16,424 nucleotides of DNA, from assembly GCA_002409285.1 (NCBI GenBank), contig DHUT01000004.1, positions 25,597 through 42,020 on the forward strand, written 5' to 3'. Below are positions 6,863 through 14,839 of this stretch, piece after piece. Position 1 is the first letter of the stretch, and every line of letters starts with the position of its first letter. The notes under the pieces are model-generated. The model searched no databases, was not told where the DNA came from, and worked only from the letters and a program-made list of their open reading frames with translations. Position numbers and translations under genes: made by a program. Source of the DNA: Firmicutes bacterium UBA5227. Its GTDB lineage: Bacteria; Bacillota; Clostridia; Tissierellales; Sedimentibacteraceae.

Positions 6863-8497
6863 ATGGAAAAGAACAGGATGAAAGCTTTTTTTATAATGGT
6901 TGTAATAACTATCATGGCATTGACAGGTTGCAGTAAAACGGATAACGTTATCACGCCTGCCTCAGGAGACAATATTCTCAGGCTGGTTACAGCTGATGAA
7001 CAGACTACCTGTGACGTTCAGAAAACAACAGAATATTATACGATGCCACTGAATATTTTTGAGAGGCTTGTGGAAACACAGACGAATCTTGACGGAACAT
7101 CTGAACTGGTTCCGGGGCTGGCAGAAAACTGGGATATATCTGACGATGGTCTAATATATACATTTTACCTGAGAAAAGGAGTAAAATTCCAAAATGGTGA
7201 AGAGTTTAAGGCCGACGATGTGGTTTATACTTTTGAAAGGATGCTTAAACCTGAAACCAATGCACTTAATCAGGATTTTATTATGGCTGTAAAGGGTGCT
7301 GCTGATATGATGGAAGGAACGACAGATAAATTAGAAGGTCTTGAAGTTATTGATGATTACACTATAAAAATGACATTAGAAGATCCGTTTGCACCATTTT
7401 TAGCTAATTTAGCCACGCCGGGAGTATCAATCTACAACAGGAAATTTACCGAAGAGGCAGGAGACCAATTTGGGTTGATGCCCGAAAAAACCTGTGGCAC
7501 GGGACCGTTTATGCTTTCAAAATGGGAATTGAACAGTGAAACTCAGATAGATGCATTTGACGGTTACTGGAAGGGAAGACCAAAGCTTGATGCTGTAAAT
7601 TTTAAGACTGTAAAAGATGCTGATACACAGAGAATGATGTTTGAAAACGGTGAGTTGGATGAGTTTGATTGTGACGAAGCACCCTCACAAATTGCTTATT
7701 TTGCAGAGAGTGATAAATATAAGGACTGGATTAAGGTCGGTAATCGTGTGGGAACCACTTACTACAGCATTAACCAGGGAATTGAGCCGTTCAATGATGT
7801 ACGTATCAGAAAAGCATTCCAGATGTCTTTTGATAAGCAGCAGCTTTTAAATACATTGTATGATGGCAGGGGAACTGTGGCAAACGGTATAATACCTCCG
7901 GGATTAATAGGATACAATCCTGATCTGCCCGAAATAAAATATGACCCTGAAAAGGCAAAGAAGCTTATGTCTGAAGCAGGGTATCCGAACGGATTTGAAA
8001 TGGATATATGTATGGTAACCGACAGCCCGGATACATTGAGGATTAATGAAATGGTGCAGTCAATGCTGTCTAAGGTAAACATAAAAGCTAATATTGTACA
8101 AAAGGATGAGGCATCATGGTATGGAGTCAGAGCCGAAGGAAATTTAGGTTCGTACACATCAACCTGGTCAGCTGATTTTAATGACCCGGACAACTTCTTC
8201 TATACATTCTTTGCTCCTCAGAACACTGTTAAAAGATCATTTAACTATGATAATCCAGAGGCTTCCAACAAGGTTGCAGAGGCGAGAAAAATGAATGATC
8301 AGGATGAAAGAATTAAATTATATCAGGAACTTGAGAAACAAATTATACAGGAAGATGCGGCATGGGTTCCTCTGTATTCAAGGCAGCACATATATGTTGT
8401 TAACCCAAGAGTTCAAAATTACGTTGTTATGTGGAACGGTTGGACCGGAAACATGTATTACAATATGTACATTGACAATACAAAGGCTCCGCAGTAA
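6863..8497 (+). CDS. family-5 solute-binding lipoprotein (OppA/DppA-like), first gene of rightward operon
   Basis: This 544-residue lipoprotein captures substrate outside the cell for the rightward importer. Its signal sequence MEKNRMKAFFIMVV ends in the lipobox LTGC with Cys23. Family-5 landmarks follow: LVPGLAENWDISDDGLIYTF (about 90-110), LRKGVKFQNGEEFKADDVVY (about 110-130), GTGPFMLSKWE and FNDVRIRKAFQMSFDK. Length and order are typical of DppA/OppA-type proteins. The start is the ATG preceded by TAGGAGG with good spacing. It is clearly different in sequence and length from the leftward binding protein (669 residues), so the two importers probably differ in ligand range. A GC-rich hairpin follows the stop. 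Di- or oligopeptides are the likeliest ligands, but this family also takes up nickel and sugars. Confidence 0.94.
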   Translation: MEKNRMKAFFIMVVITIMALTGCSKTDNVITPASGDNILRLVTADEQTTCDVQKTTEYYTMPLNIFERLVETQTNLDGTSELVPGLAENWDISDDGLIYTFYLRKGVKFQNGEEFKADDVVYTFERMLKPETNALNQDFIMAVKGAADMMEGTTDKLEGLEVIDDYTIKMTLEDPFAPFLANLATPGVSIYNRKFTEEAGDQFGLMPEKTCGTGPFMLSKWELNSETQIDAFDGYWKGRPKLDAVNFKTVKDADTQRMMFENGELDEFDCDEAPSQIAYFAESDKYKDWIKVGNRVGTTYYSINQGIEPFNDVRIRKAFQMSFDKQQLLNTLYDGRGTVANGIIPPGLIGYNPDLPEIKYDPEKAKKLMSEAGYPNGFEMDICMVTDSPDTLRINEMVQSMLSKVNIKANIVQKDEASWYGVRAEGNLGSYTSTWSADFNDPDNFFYTFFAPQNTVKRSFNYDNPEASNKVAEARKMNDQDERIKLYQELEKQIIQEDAAWVPLYSRQHIYVVNPRVQNYVVMWNGWTGNMYYNMYIDNTKAPQ

Positions 8498-8502
8498 AGT
8501 AT

Positions 8503-8527
8503 GCCCGGTAGGTGTTGCTTACCGGGC
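8503..8527 (+). promoter_or_regulatory. intercistronic hairpin after the binding-protein gene
   Basis: GCCCGGTA and TACCGGGC form an 8-bp GC-rich stem around a 9-base loop, five bases after the TAA. There is no T-run after it, and oppB starts 30 bases later with its own AGGAGG site. This layout is typical of elements that stabilise the upstream mRNA or partly attenuate transcription, so that binding protein is made in excess over the membrane parts. Confidence 0.65.
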
Positions 8528-8556
8528 TGTTATGGAACTTTGGATAGGAGGATATC

Positions 8557-9483
8557 ATGAATACGTTTAAATTTATTGTCAAGAGAATCTTAATTGCCAT
8601 TCCTGTATTAATTGGCGTTATGCTGATTATATTTTTGATGTTGAACGTTGTGCCGGGTGACCCGGTGACACTGATGATGAAGGAACATATTAAGCCTGAG
8701 CTTATTGAAAGAATGAGGGTTGAAATGGGGTTGAATGACCCTGTTATGGTTAGGTTCTTCAATTATATTAAAAATGCCGCTCGTGGCGATTTTGGGATGT
8801 CTTATAAATTAAACAGAAATGTTACGGATTTAATTTTAAATGCTTTTCCCCATACCGTAAAACTTACTATTTTTGCTGCGTTAATTGCATGGATTATAGG
8901 TATACCTGCAGGAATCATTTCTGCAGTCAAACAAAATTCACTGGTAGACAGATTTCTCATGTCCTTTTCACTGATCGGGGTTTCAATGCCTGTATTTTGG
9001 GCAGCCCTAATGCTTCAATATTTTCTGGCGTTCAAATGGAAGCTGCTTCCGGTTTCGGGATACGCCACATTGAAACACATGATCATGCCGGCAATCGTTC
9101 TTGGATGGAGCTCTGCAGGAACAATTGCACGCCTTACCCGCTCAAGTCTGCTGGAAATAATGAAGGACGATTTTGTCAGAACAGCAAGAGCAAAAGGATT
9201 AAAAGAAAGAGCTGTCGTAGTGGGACATGCACTGAAAAATGCAATGCTGCCTGTTGTTACAATGATGGCCATACAGGTTGCCAGCCTCCTGTCAGGTGCG
9301 GTAATAACAGAAAGTGTTTTTGGAATACCGGGAATAGGAAGGCTTGCGGTTAATGCAATTCAAACAAGAGATATGCCGCTTTTGCAAGGAACGGTTGTGT
9401 TTACAACGGTGCTTATAATAAGCGGGAATCTAATAGCAGATTTATTATATTCGGTTATTGACCCGAGAATCAGGGTTGAATAG
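8557..9483 (+). CDS. oppB: OppB/DppB-like peptide ABC transporter permease
   Basis: This 308-residue membrane subunit begins MNTFKFIVKRILIAIPVLIG, running into a first helix (about 11-31). It then has the family loop VVPGDPV, further helices, the EAA loop DDFVRTARAKGLKER (about 205-218) followed by HALKNAMLPVV, and the ending FGIPGIGRLAVNAI and DPRIRVE. All are standard for the B permease. The start is an ATG with AGGAGG at proper spacing. The gene sits between the binding lipoprotein and oppC, with only 10 bases to the latter. It forms the pore with the OppC-like subunit. The name is family-level and does not prove the substrate. Confidence 0.95.
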   Translation: MNTFKFIVKRILIAIPVLIGVMLIIFLMLNVVPGDPVTLMMKEHIKPELIERMRVEMGLNDPVMVRFFNYIKNAARGDFGMSYKLNRNVTDLILNAFPHTVKLTIFAALIAWIIGIPAGIISAVKQNSLVDRFLMSFSLIGVSMPVFWAALMLQYFLAFKWKLLPVSGYATLKHMIMPAIVLGWSSAGTIARLTRSSLLEIMKDDFVRTARAKGLKERAVVVGHALKNAMLPVVTMMAIQVASLLSGAVITESVFGIPGIGRLAVNAIQTRDMPLLQGTVVFTTVLIISGNLIADLLYSVIDPRIRVE

Positions 9484-9493
9484 GAGTGATAAT

Positions 9494-10420
9494 ATGGAAG
9501 ATATAAAAGTTACTGATAATGAAACAGTTGAACAATTGAGGCAGGATTATGAAAATATGCAGGCAGAAATAGCGGATACTGACGGTATAATGGACAAGAT
9601 TAAAGCTATGATAAAAAATAATAAACTTGCTACAATATCTCTTATTGTCATCCTGATATTTTGCTTTTGTGCAATTTTCGCTCCGGTGGTAGCACCTCAT
9701 GATCCCACATTGCAGGATTATGATAATGTACGTGCGCACCCAAGCAGGGATCACATTCTTGGAACAGATGAATTAGGCAGGGATGTTTTTTCCCGTATAA
9801 TCTATGGGGCAAGAATCTCCCTTGTTATAGGTATTGTACCAACTACAATTTCCATGGTTATAGGAACAATACTGGGTCTTATGGCAGGTTTTATGGGGAA
9901 AAAGGTGGATTTTGTAATAATGAGGCTTGCGGATATAATGCTTGCTTTTCCGTCTCTTTTGCTTGCCATGGTGGTTATGTATACTCTTGGTGCCAGCCTG
10001 ATTAATATTTTTATAGCGCTGAGTGTTGTAAACTGGGCGGGAACTGCAAGAGTAGTGCGGTCGCAGACACTTGCTCTTAAGGAAAAGGAGTTTGTGGAAG
10101 CGGCAGAATCCATAGGAGTAAAAAAGTCGGTAATTATGCTCAGGCATATTTTACCCAACTGCCTTCCTTCACTGATTGTACTTTTTACAATGGATATACC
10201 CGGCTCAATACTTTCGGAGTCCAGTCTCAGCTTTTTGGGAATTGGAGCACAGCCTCCTGCATCAAGCTGGGGGCTCATGGTTGTAAACGGAAAGCAGTGG
10301 CTTTTCAGTGAGCCATGGGTTGCCATAGCACCTGGTGTTGCAATTTTGATTCTTGTTCTGGCATTTAATTTTTTAGGGGATGGACTAAGAGATGCCATAG
10401 ACCCGTACATGAAGGAATAG
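9494..10420 (+). CDS. oppC: OppC/DppC-like peptide ABC transporter permease
   Basis: This 308-residue permease has a charged, possibly helical cytoplasmic N-terminus (1-42), a first membrane helix (about 45-66), the hallmark LGTDELGRDVFSRIIYGARI (89-108), further helices and the EAA loop EFVEAAESIGVKKS (about 199-212) followed by HILPNCLPSLI. It ends in LGDGLRDAIDPYMKE, typical of DppC/OppC. The start is the ATG of MEDIKV, preceded by TAGGAG; an in-frame extension back to 9458 would overlap oppB by 26 bases and has no ribosome site. The oppD ATG follows 13 bases after the stop, consistent with one transcript. Confidence 0.95.
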   Translation: MEDIKVTDNETVEQLRQDYENMQAEIADTDGIMDKIKAMIKNNKLATISLIVILIFCFCAIFAPVVAPHDPTLQDYDNVRAHPSRDHILGTDELGRDVFSRIIYGARISLVIGIVPTTISMVIGTILGLMAGFMGKKVDFVIMRLADIMLAFPSLLLAMVVMYTLGASLINIFIALSVVNWAGTARVVRSQTLALKEKEFVEAAESIGVKKSVIMLRHILPNCLPSLIVLFTMDIPGSILSESSLSFLGIGAQPPASSWGLMVVNGKQWLFSEPWVAIAPGVAILILVLAFNFLGDGLRDAIDPYMKE

Positions 10421-10433
10421 AAGGGAGAAAAAT

Positions 10434-11441
10434 ATGGACGAACTGTTAAGAATAAATAACCTAAAAACGCACTTTTTTACTAAAAAAGGTGTGGTTCCTG
10501 CTGTTGACGGAGTATCTATATCCGTTCCCCAAAGCTCTGTAATCGGGGTGGTGGGAGAATCGGGATGTGGCAAAAGCATGACTGCAATGTCAATCATGCA
10601 ACTTGTGCAAAAACCGGGAAGAATAATAGATGGCTCAATTGAATTAGAGGGCGAGGACTTACTGAAATATTCCGGTGACAATATGAGAAATATCAGGGGA
10701 AATAAGATATCAATGATATTTCAGGAACCAATGACTGCTCTCAATCCAGTGTATACTGTCGGAAGGCAGGTTACGGAAGCAATTAGAATTCACCATCATG
10801 ATATAGATAAGGAAGAAGCAAAGAAAATGGCGCTTGATATTTTCAATGCTGTTGGAATACCTGAACCGGACAGGAGGTTTAATTCATATCCACACCAACT
10901 TTCGGGAGGATTAAGACAAAGGGTTATGATAGGAATGGCAATGGTATGTAACCCGAGATTGATGATAGCTGATGAGCCTACCACAGCACTTGATGTAACA
11001 ATAGAAGCACAGATTTTATTTCTGATGAAAAAACTGCAGGAGGAACGAGGAACTTCCATATTACTTATAACGCATAATCTGGGAGTTGTTGCCGAGATAT
11101 GTGATTATGTATATGTAATGTATGCCGGAAAGGTAATGGAGCAGGCAAATACATTTGAATTATTTAAAAACACTTCCCATCAGTATACGGAGGGGTTGAT
11201 GAAATCAATTCCAAAAATTACAGCAGAAAAGGAACGGCTGTATAATATAAAAGGGGTAGTACCCAATTTAATGAAGCTTCCCAAGGGATGCAGATTTTGT
11301 CCTCGCTGTGAAAAAGCCATGCCAAGGTGCTTTATGGAGGAGCCTCCTCTTTATAAAGTAAAAACTGTTGTGGAAAATGCAGGCGAGCATTATGCCAGAT
11401 GTTTTTTATGCGAGAGCAGTGAGGTGATGAATGATGACTAA
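10434..11441 (+). CDS. oppD: OppD/DppD-like ABC transporter ATPase
   Basis: This 335-residue ATPase has Walker A GESGCGKS (41-48), Q-loop FQEPMTALNP, signature LSGGLRQR, Walker B LMIADEPTTALD and H-loop THN. Its C-terminus has the OppD oligopeptide-transporter extension with all expected cysteines (GCRFCPRCEKAMPRC, then HYARC) plus two extra ones (RFCPRC and CFLC). That segment can hold a metal or iron-sulfur cluster in some homologues; whether it does here is inference. The start is an ATG with AAGGGAG. Its end overlaps the start of oppF. It works with the next gene's product as an ATPase heterodimer on the OppB/OppC pore. Confidence 0.95.
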   Translation: MDELLRINNLKTHFFTKKGVVPAVDGVSISVPQSSVIGVVGESGCGKSMTAMSIMQLVQKPGRIIDGSIELEGEDLLKYSGDNMRNIRGNKISMIFQEPMTALNPVYTVGRQVTEAIRIHHHDIDKEEAKKMALDIFNAVGIPEPDRRFNSYPHQLSGGLRQRVMIGMAMVCNPRLMIADEPTTALDVTIEAQILFLMKKLQEERGTSILLITHNLGVVAEICDYVYVMYAGKVMEQANTFELFKNTSHQYTEGLMKSIPKITAEKERLYNIKGVVPNLMKLPKGCRFCPRCEKAMPRCFMEEPPLYKVKTVVENAGEHYARCFLCESSEVMNDD

Positions 11442-12417
11442 ACAAATTGGAGATACACTCATAAGAACAGTGGACTTGGTAAAGGAATTTGAAATTTCCG
11501 GAGGAGATTTTTTTGGAAGAAATAAACCAAGAGTTCATGCTACTTCCAATGTCAACATACAAATTAACAAAGGGGAAACCTATGCACTTGTAGGAGAGTC
11601 AGGCTGCGGAAAAAGCACCTTAGGACGTCTTATGCTGAAATTAATTGAGCCTACAAGCGGACATGTGGAATTCGAAGGGATAAATATAAATGAACTTCCA
11701 AGCGAGGAAATGAGGGAGATACGAAAGAAAATGCAGATTATTTTTCAGGATCCGTATGCCTCATTAAATCCTCGTATGAATGTATATGATATAATCGCAG
11801 AGCCACTTGTAACTCATCATGTATGTAAAACCAAGGATGAAACAAAAGAAAGAGTAAAAGAGCTGATGGAAAGGGTTGGCATAAGACCTGAGTTTATAAA
11901 TCGTTACCCTCATCAGTTCAGTGGAGGTCAACGACAGAGAATAGGCATTGCAAGAGCCTTGGCACTTCAGCCACAACTGATTATATGCGATGAGCCTGTG
12001 TCGGCATTAGATGTGTCCATACAGTCGCAGATATTAAATCTTCTTCATGATTTGCAAGAAGAATTTAACCTGACATATTTGTTTATCAGTCATGACCTGA
12101 GTGTAGTGCGCTATATTTCAGATCGTGTATGTGTAATGTTTTTAGGTAAAGTCTGTGAAATAGGAAATACAGAAGATATTTTTGGAAATCCCCTGCATCC
12201 ATATACAAAATTTTTAATTGATGCGGTCCCTAAGCCTGATCCCTTCCTGAGGAAAGAGAACAAGCAGCTGCTTCACGGAGATATACCAAGTCCTGTAAAT
12301 CCTCCCACCGGCTGCAGGTTTCACACAAGATGCCCTTATGCCAAAGATATATGCAGTGAAATTGAACCCGAAATGAAAAATGTAGATAACAAGCAGGTGG
12401 CTTGTCACCTAATTTAA
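11431..12417 (+). CDS. oppF: OppF/DppF-like ABC transporter ATPase
   Basis: This 328-residue partner ATPase has Walker A GESGCGKS (55-62), Q-loop FQDPYASLNPRM, signature FSGGQRQRIGIARA, Walker B LIICDEPVSALD and H-loop SHDLSVV. The C-terminus has GCRFHTRCPYAKDIC and VACHL, the usual four cysteines. The gene starts with two consecutive ATGs inside the end of oppD. The second (11434) is better spaced from GAGGTGA (11421-11427) than the first, so the true start may be one codon later. The overlap suggests coupled translation. It is the last gene of the operon, with a terminator hairpin about 25 bases after the stop. Confidence 0.95.
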   Translation: MMTKQIGDTLIRTVDLVKEFEISGGDFFGRNKPRVHATSNVNIQINKGETYALVGESGCGKSTLGRLMLKLIEPTSGHVEFEGININELPSEEMREIRKKMQIIFQDPYASLNPRMNVYDIIAEPLVTHHVCKTKDETKERVKELMERVGIRPEFINRYPHQFSGGQRQRIGIARALALQPQLIICDEPVSALDVSIQSQILNLLHDLQEEFNLTYLFISHDLSVVRYISDRVCVMFLGKVCEIGNTEDIFGNPLHPYTKFLIDAVPKPDPFLRKENKQLLHGDIPSPVNPPTGCRFHTRCPYAKDICSEIEPEMKNVDNKQVACHLI

Positions 12418-12442
12418 AATAAAAATGATAAAGTCCTTATAA

Positions 12443-12482
12443 GCAAAAAGCTAAAACTACAGTGTGGTTTTAGCTTTCTTGC
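12443..12482. terminator. hairpin terminator between convergent oppF and regulator gene
   Basis: AAAGCTAAAAC (12447-12457) pairs with GTTTTAGCTTT (12467-12477), and the stem can be extended by GCAA/TTGC past one bulged base. Runs of A on the left and T on the right give it some terminator character on both strands, as expected between genes that converge. The T-run after the stem is short, so termination efficiency is uncertain. Confidence 0.65.
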
Positions 12483-12523
12483 AATCAACTGGTTAAAGCT
12501 ATGAAACATTTAACCAGTTGATT
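12483..12523. repeat. 15-base perfect inverted repeat with 11-base spacer next to the regulator stop
   Basis: AATCAACTGGTTAAA and TTTAACCAGTTGATT are exact complements around an 11-base spacer. The inner 8 bases of each arm and the spacer length are identical to the palindrome at 6355-6387, while the base pair just outside is C:G here and T:A there. It may be the 3' hairpin of the regulator mRNA or a protein-binding dyad. No sigma-54 promoter is visible near it. Confidence 0.75.
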
Positions 12524-12533
12524 CGGATTAATC

Positions 12534-14603
12534 TTATAACTGATTCAGGTTCTTGTATACCTTGATTCCACGTTCATTAATTTTACTTCCGCCTCTTCCC
12601 TGGGACATTTTTATTAATCCTAAGGTATTTAAATCATTAAGAATGGTTCTTACTTCCTGTTGGGTAAGATAATGTCCCGCTGTCTGTGCGCTTTCTGCAA
12701 TTGACAGTCTCCCAAGATTTTTCTGCTCAACATATGCTTTATACAATGCTTCCAGTACAAACTGGTAATCATCAATTTTATTACCTGCCAATTTTTTTAA
12801 TAGGTTAACGTCCAGGTCACTGTTGTCATAACCGGATTTTAAATCTGATATCGTCTTGTAAAAGTTTGTGGGGAGGTCCTCATAATTAATATATTCCTTA
12901 TCAAGGTAAGTTAAGTATTCTACATAATTGTGAAGTTCACGTACATTGCCCTTCCAGTGGTGGGACATAAAAGCATTTTGAACCTCTGGAGAAAGAATAA
13001 AATTACCTCCCAATTTCTTTTTAATACTTTCAAATAATAGCATTATATCTTCCCCGCGTTCTCTCAGTGGGGGAATTTGAATCGGAAGTGTACAAAGCCG
13101 GTAATATAAGTCGCTCCTGAAACTTCCCTTTGATACAAGGTTCTCCAGAGATGCATTAGATGCAGCTATGGTCCTTACATCAACACTGATAACCCTGTCG
13201 CCTCCAACGTGCATTATTTCACCTTCCTGGAGTACTCTCAGCAATTTTATCTGTAATGAGGGACTCATACCTTCCACCTCATCCAGAAAAATGGAACCCT
13301 TGTGAGCAAATTCAAAAAGTCCTGGCTTTCCTCCCTTTTTGGCTCCTGTGAAAGAGCCTTCTTCGTAGCCAAACAGCTCACTTTCCAGAAGATTGTCGGG
13401 CATTGCGGCACAATTTATTGCTATGAATGGGAAGTCTTTTCGATTGGATCCATTATGTATTGCATGGGCGAATAGCTCCTTACCGGTTCCGGTTTCTCCG
13501 GTAATAAGGATTGTGGAGTTATTTTTAGCCATTTTTTTTGCTATGGCACAGGCTTTTTTTATAGCCTCACTTTCTCCGGTTATATCCTCAAAAGTATATT
13601 TTGCCTTGTACCCTTTGTTTAATAGCTGAATGCGAAGATTATGCTGCTTTGATTCTTCATCTGTAAACTTCTGAATAATTGCAAAGGCTCCTATATATTC
13701 CTTATTTCTTATTACCGGAGCAACAGTAACATTAATGTCAATACCTTTAAATTTTATCAGCTTGTCGTTAATCTTTTTCTCGGTAAGCATGCATTCTTTA
13801 AAAGGTAAAAATGGAAAATATAAATCAGAAGGTTTATCAATTGCCTGATTCCTTCTAATACCGGTAATTTCAGCAGCCTTTGAATTGCACGCAAAAACAA
13901 TATTGTTTTCATTTACCCCGATTATTCCGTCGTCTATTATTTCCATCAATATCTCAAACTGACTTTCCATATTTAAGGAACGACCGAAAAGCTGATTGAA
14001 GCTGTAGTTGCTGGAAGCTATTGAGTTAAAATATTTTTTGAAATTATCCATTTCCAGCAAATAATCAAGCTTTAGACGAAGGGCTATTTCTACAATTGTA
14101 TTTGAATCCGGCACGCGATGACCAAGGTCAATAATCTTTTCAACATCCCGTGGAACATACATGCTTTCTCCTACAGTAATAGCAAGATTACATTTTCTTA
14201 CGGGCTCTGCCCCGGGAAAGCATGGTGTAAAATTAATGTGATTAACACCAAGCTGAGAAAGCCGGGCAATGCATTCTCGTACCATGGTTTCGCTCAAATT
14301 AACAAAATACGCACAGGTTCCTTTAGGCAGGGACATAAGTGTCTCAATATCTTTTTTGGTAAATTCAACATTTAGCTCAACCTTCGGAGTGTCCAGAGGT
14401 ATGGAATTTTCATATTCATTGACGCTTTCAAAAGCATCAGTAGTAACAACAAACACATCCGCTTTATCTAATTTCCTGACAGTACCATCCAATACACAAT
14501 ATGTATTTATACTGACTAAATCTCCGAAAAGAGTCTTTATTTGGGTTTTGTAAAATTCGGATGCGCTTTTTCCTAAGGTAATTATGGATATTTTTTTAGC
14601 TAT
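12534..14603 (-). CDS. sigma-54-dependent transcriptional activator (sensor region, PAS, AAA+, winged helix)
   Basis: This protein of about 689 residues would bind upstream DNA and use ATP to open sigma-54 promoters, probably those of the two adjacent importers. Residues 1 to about 200 form a sensor region I cannot place with certainty; it loosely recalls the PrpR N-terminal type. A PAS domain follows (about 215-322), then the AAA+ domain with Walker A GETGTGKE (369-376), a GSFTGA sigma-54 contact loop (416-421, usually GAFTGA), Walker B IFLDEV and the GNVREL segment (about 552-557). The C-terminus is not the usual Fis-type helix-turn-helix but looks like a winged helix (LTQQEVRTILNDLNTLGLI, then GRGGSKINERG). 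No ATG, GTG or TTG precedes TTG at 14492, yet the frame stays open and protein-like for 37 more codons to an ATA at 14603. That ATA has AAGGGTGAG upstream and a sigma-A promoter 31 bases away. I therefore start it at ATA. Confidence 0.9.
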   Translation of the reverse strand: MAKKISIITLGKSASEFYKTQIKTLFGDLVSINTYCVLDGTVRKLDKADVFVVTTDAFESVNEYENSIPLDTPKVELNVEFTKKDIETLMSLPKGTCAYFVNLSETMVRECIARLSQLGVNHINFTPCFPGAEPVRKCNLAITVGESMYVPRDVEKIIDLGHRVPDSNTIVEIALRLKLDYLLEMDNFKKYFNSIASSNYSFNQLFGRSLNMESQFEILMEIIDDGIIGVNENNIVFACNSKAAEITGIRRNQAIDKPSDLYFPFLPFKECMLTEKKINDKLIKFKGIDINVTVAPVIRNKEYIGAFAIIQKFTDEESKQHNLRIQLLNKGYKAKYTFEDITGESEAIKKACAIAKKMAKNNSTILITGETGTGKELFAHAIHNGSNRKDFPFIAINCAAMPDNLLESELFGYEEGSFTGAKKGGKPGLFEFAHKGSIFLDEVEGMSPSLQIKLLRVLQEGEIMHVGGDRVISVDVRTIAASNASLENLVSKGSFRSDLYYRLCTLPIQIPPLRERGEDIMLLFESIKKKLGGNFILSPEVQNAFMSHHWKGNVRELHNYVEYLTYLDKEYINYEDLPTNFYKTISDLKSGYDNSDLDVNLLKKLAGNKIDDYQFVLEALYKAYVEQKNLGRLSIAESAQTAGHYLTQQEVRTILNDLNTLGLIKMSQGRGGSKINERGIKVYKNLNQL

Positions 14604-14633
14604 TGGATCTCACCCTTTCTGAATTATGATTTC

Positions 14634-14662
14634 ATGTTAATGCTTATTCAATTAGATGTCAA
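14634..14662 (-). promoter_or_regulatory. sigma-A promoter of the regulator gene
   Basis: On the minus strand, TTGACA (14662-14657) and TAACAT (14639-14634) are separated by exactly 17 bases. The -35 box is perfect and the -10 box matches four of six bases. The predicted start near 14627 leaves a leader of about 24 bases to the ATA at 14603, just enough for the ribosome site. This supports the long N-terminus of the regulator and suggests steady, sigma-54-independent expression. Confidence 0.7.
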
Positions 14663-14773
14663 GAAAAGAGTGATTTAATATAAGCATCTTATAGTCTCCG
14701 CAGAAATACTTTAATTTATAAAAGCTTGTGAATCAGCTGTTCTATTAGATTAAAAAATTTTTTATGAATTAAA

Positions 14774-14813
14774 AAAAGAAATAAACAAGGTGGTTCACCT
14801 GCTTATTTCTTTT
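14774..14813 (-). terminator. rho-independent terminator of the third binding-protein gene
   Basis: AAAAGAAATAA and TTATTTCTTTT (11 bp) enclose an internal ACA/GC bulge and an AGGTG-GTT-CACCT inner stem. On the minus strand it lies about 27 bases after the stop and runs into a T-rich tract (TTTTTTTAATTC). It separates this gene from the regulator, which has its own promoter. Confidence 0.85.
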
Positions 14814-14839
14814 AGTGTTAAGCTTATATTTTTCTTTAA

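Noticed and set aside
7762..8193. 143-codon open frame on the minus strand inside the second binding-protein gene
   Set aside because: It lies wholly opposite a clear family-5 gene, has no ribosome site and no recognisable protein features; it is a shadow frame.
9802..10410. 202-codon open frame on the minus strand opposite oppC
   Set aside because: Its composition mirrors the membrane-protein gene on the other strand; no promoter, ribosome site or family motif.
6355..12523. The two palindromes as transposon ends or insertion-sequence terminal repeats
   Set aside because: No transposase is present, no target-site duplication is visible, and the similarity extends into regulator coding sequence, which fits gene duplication better.
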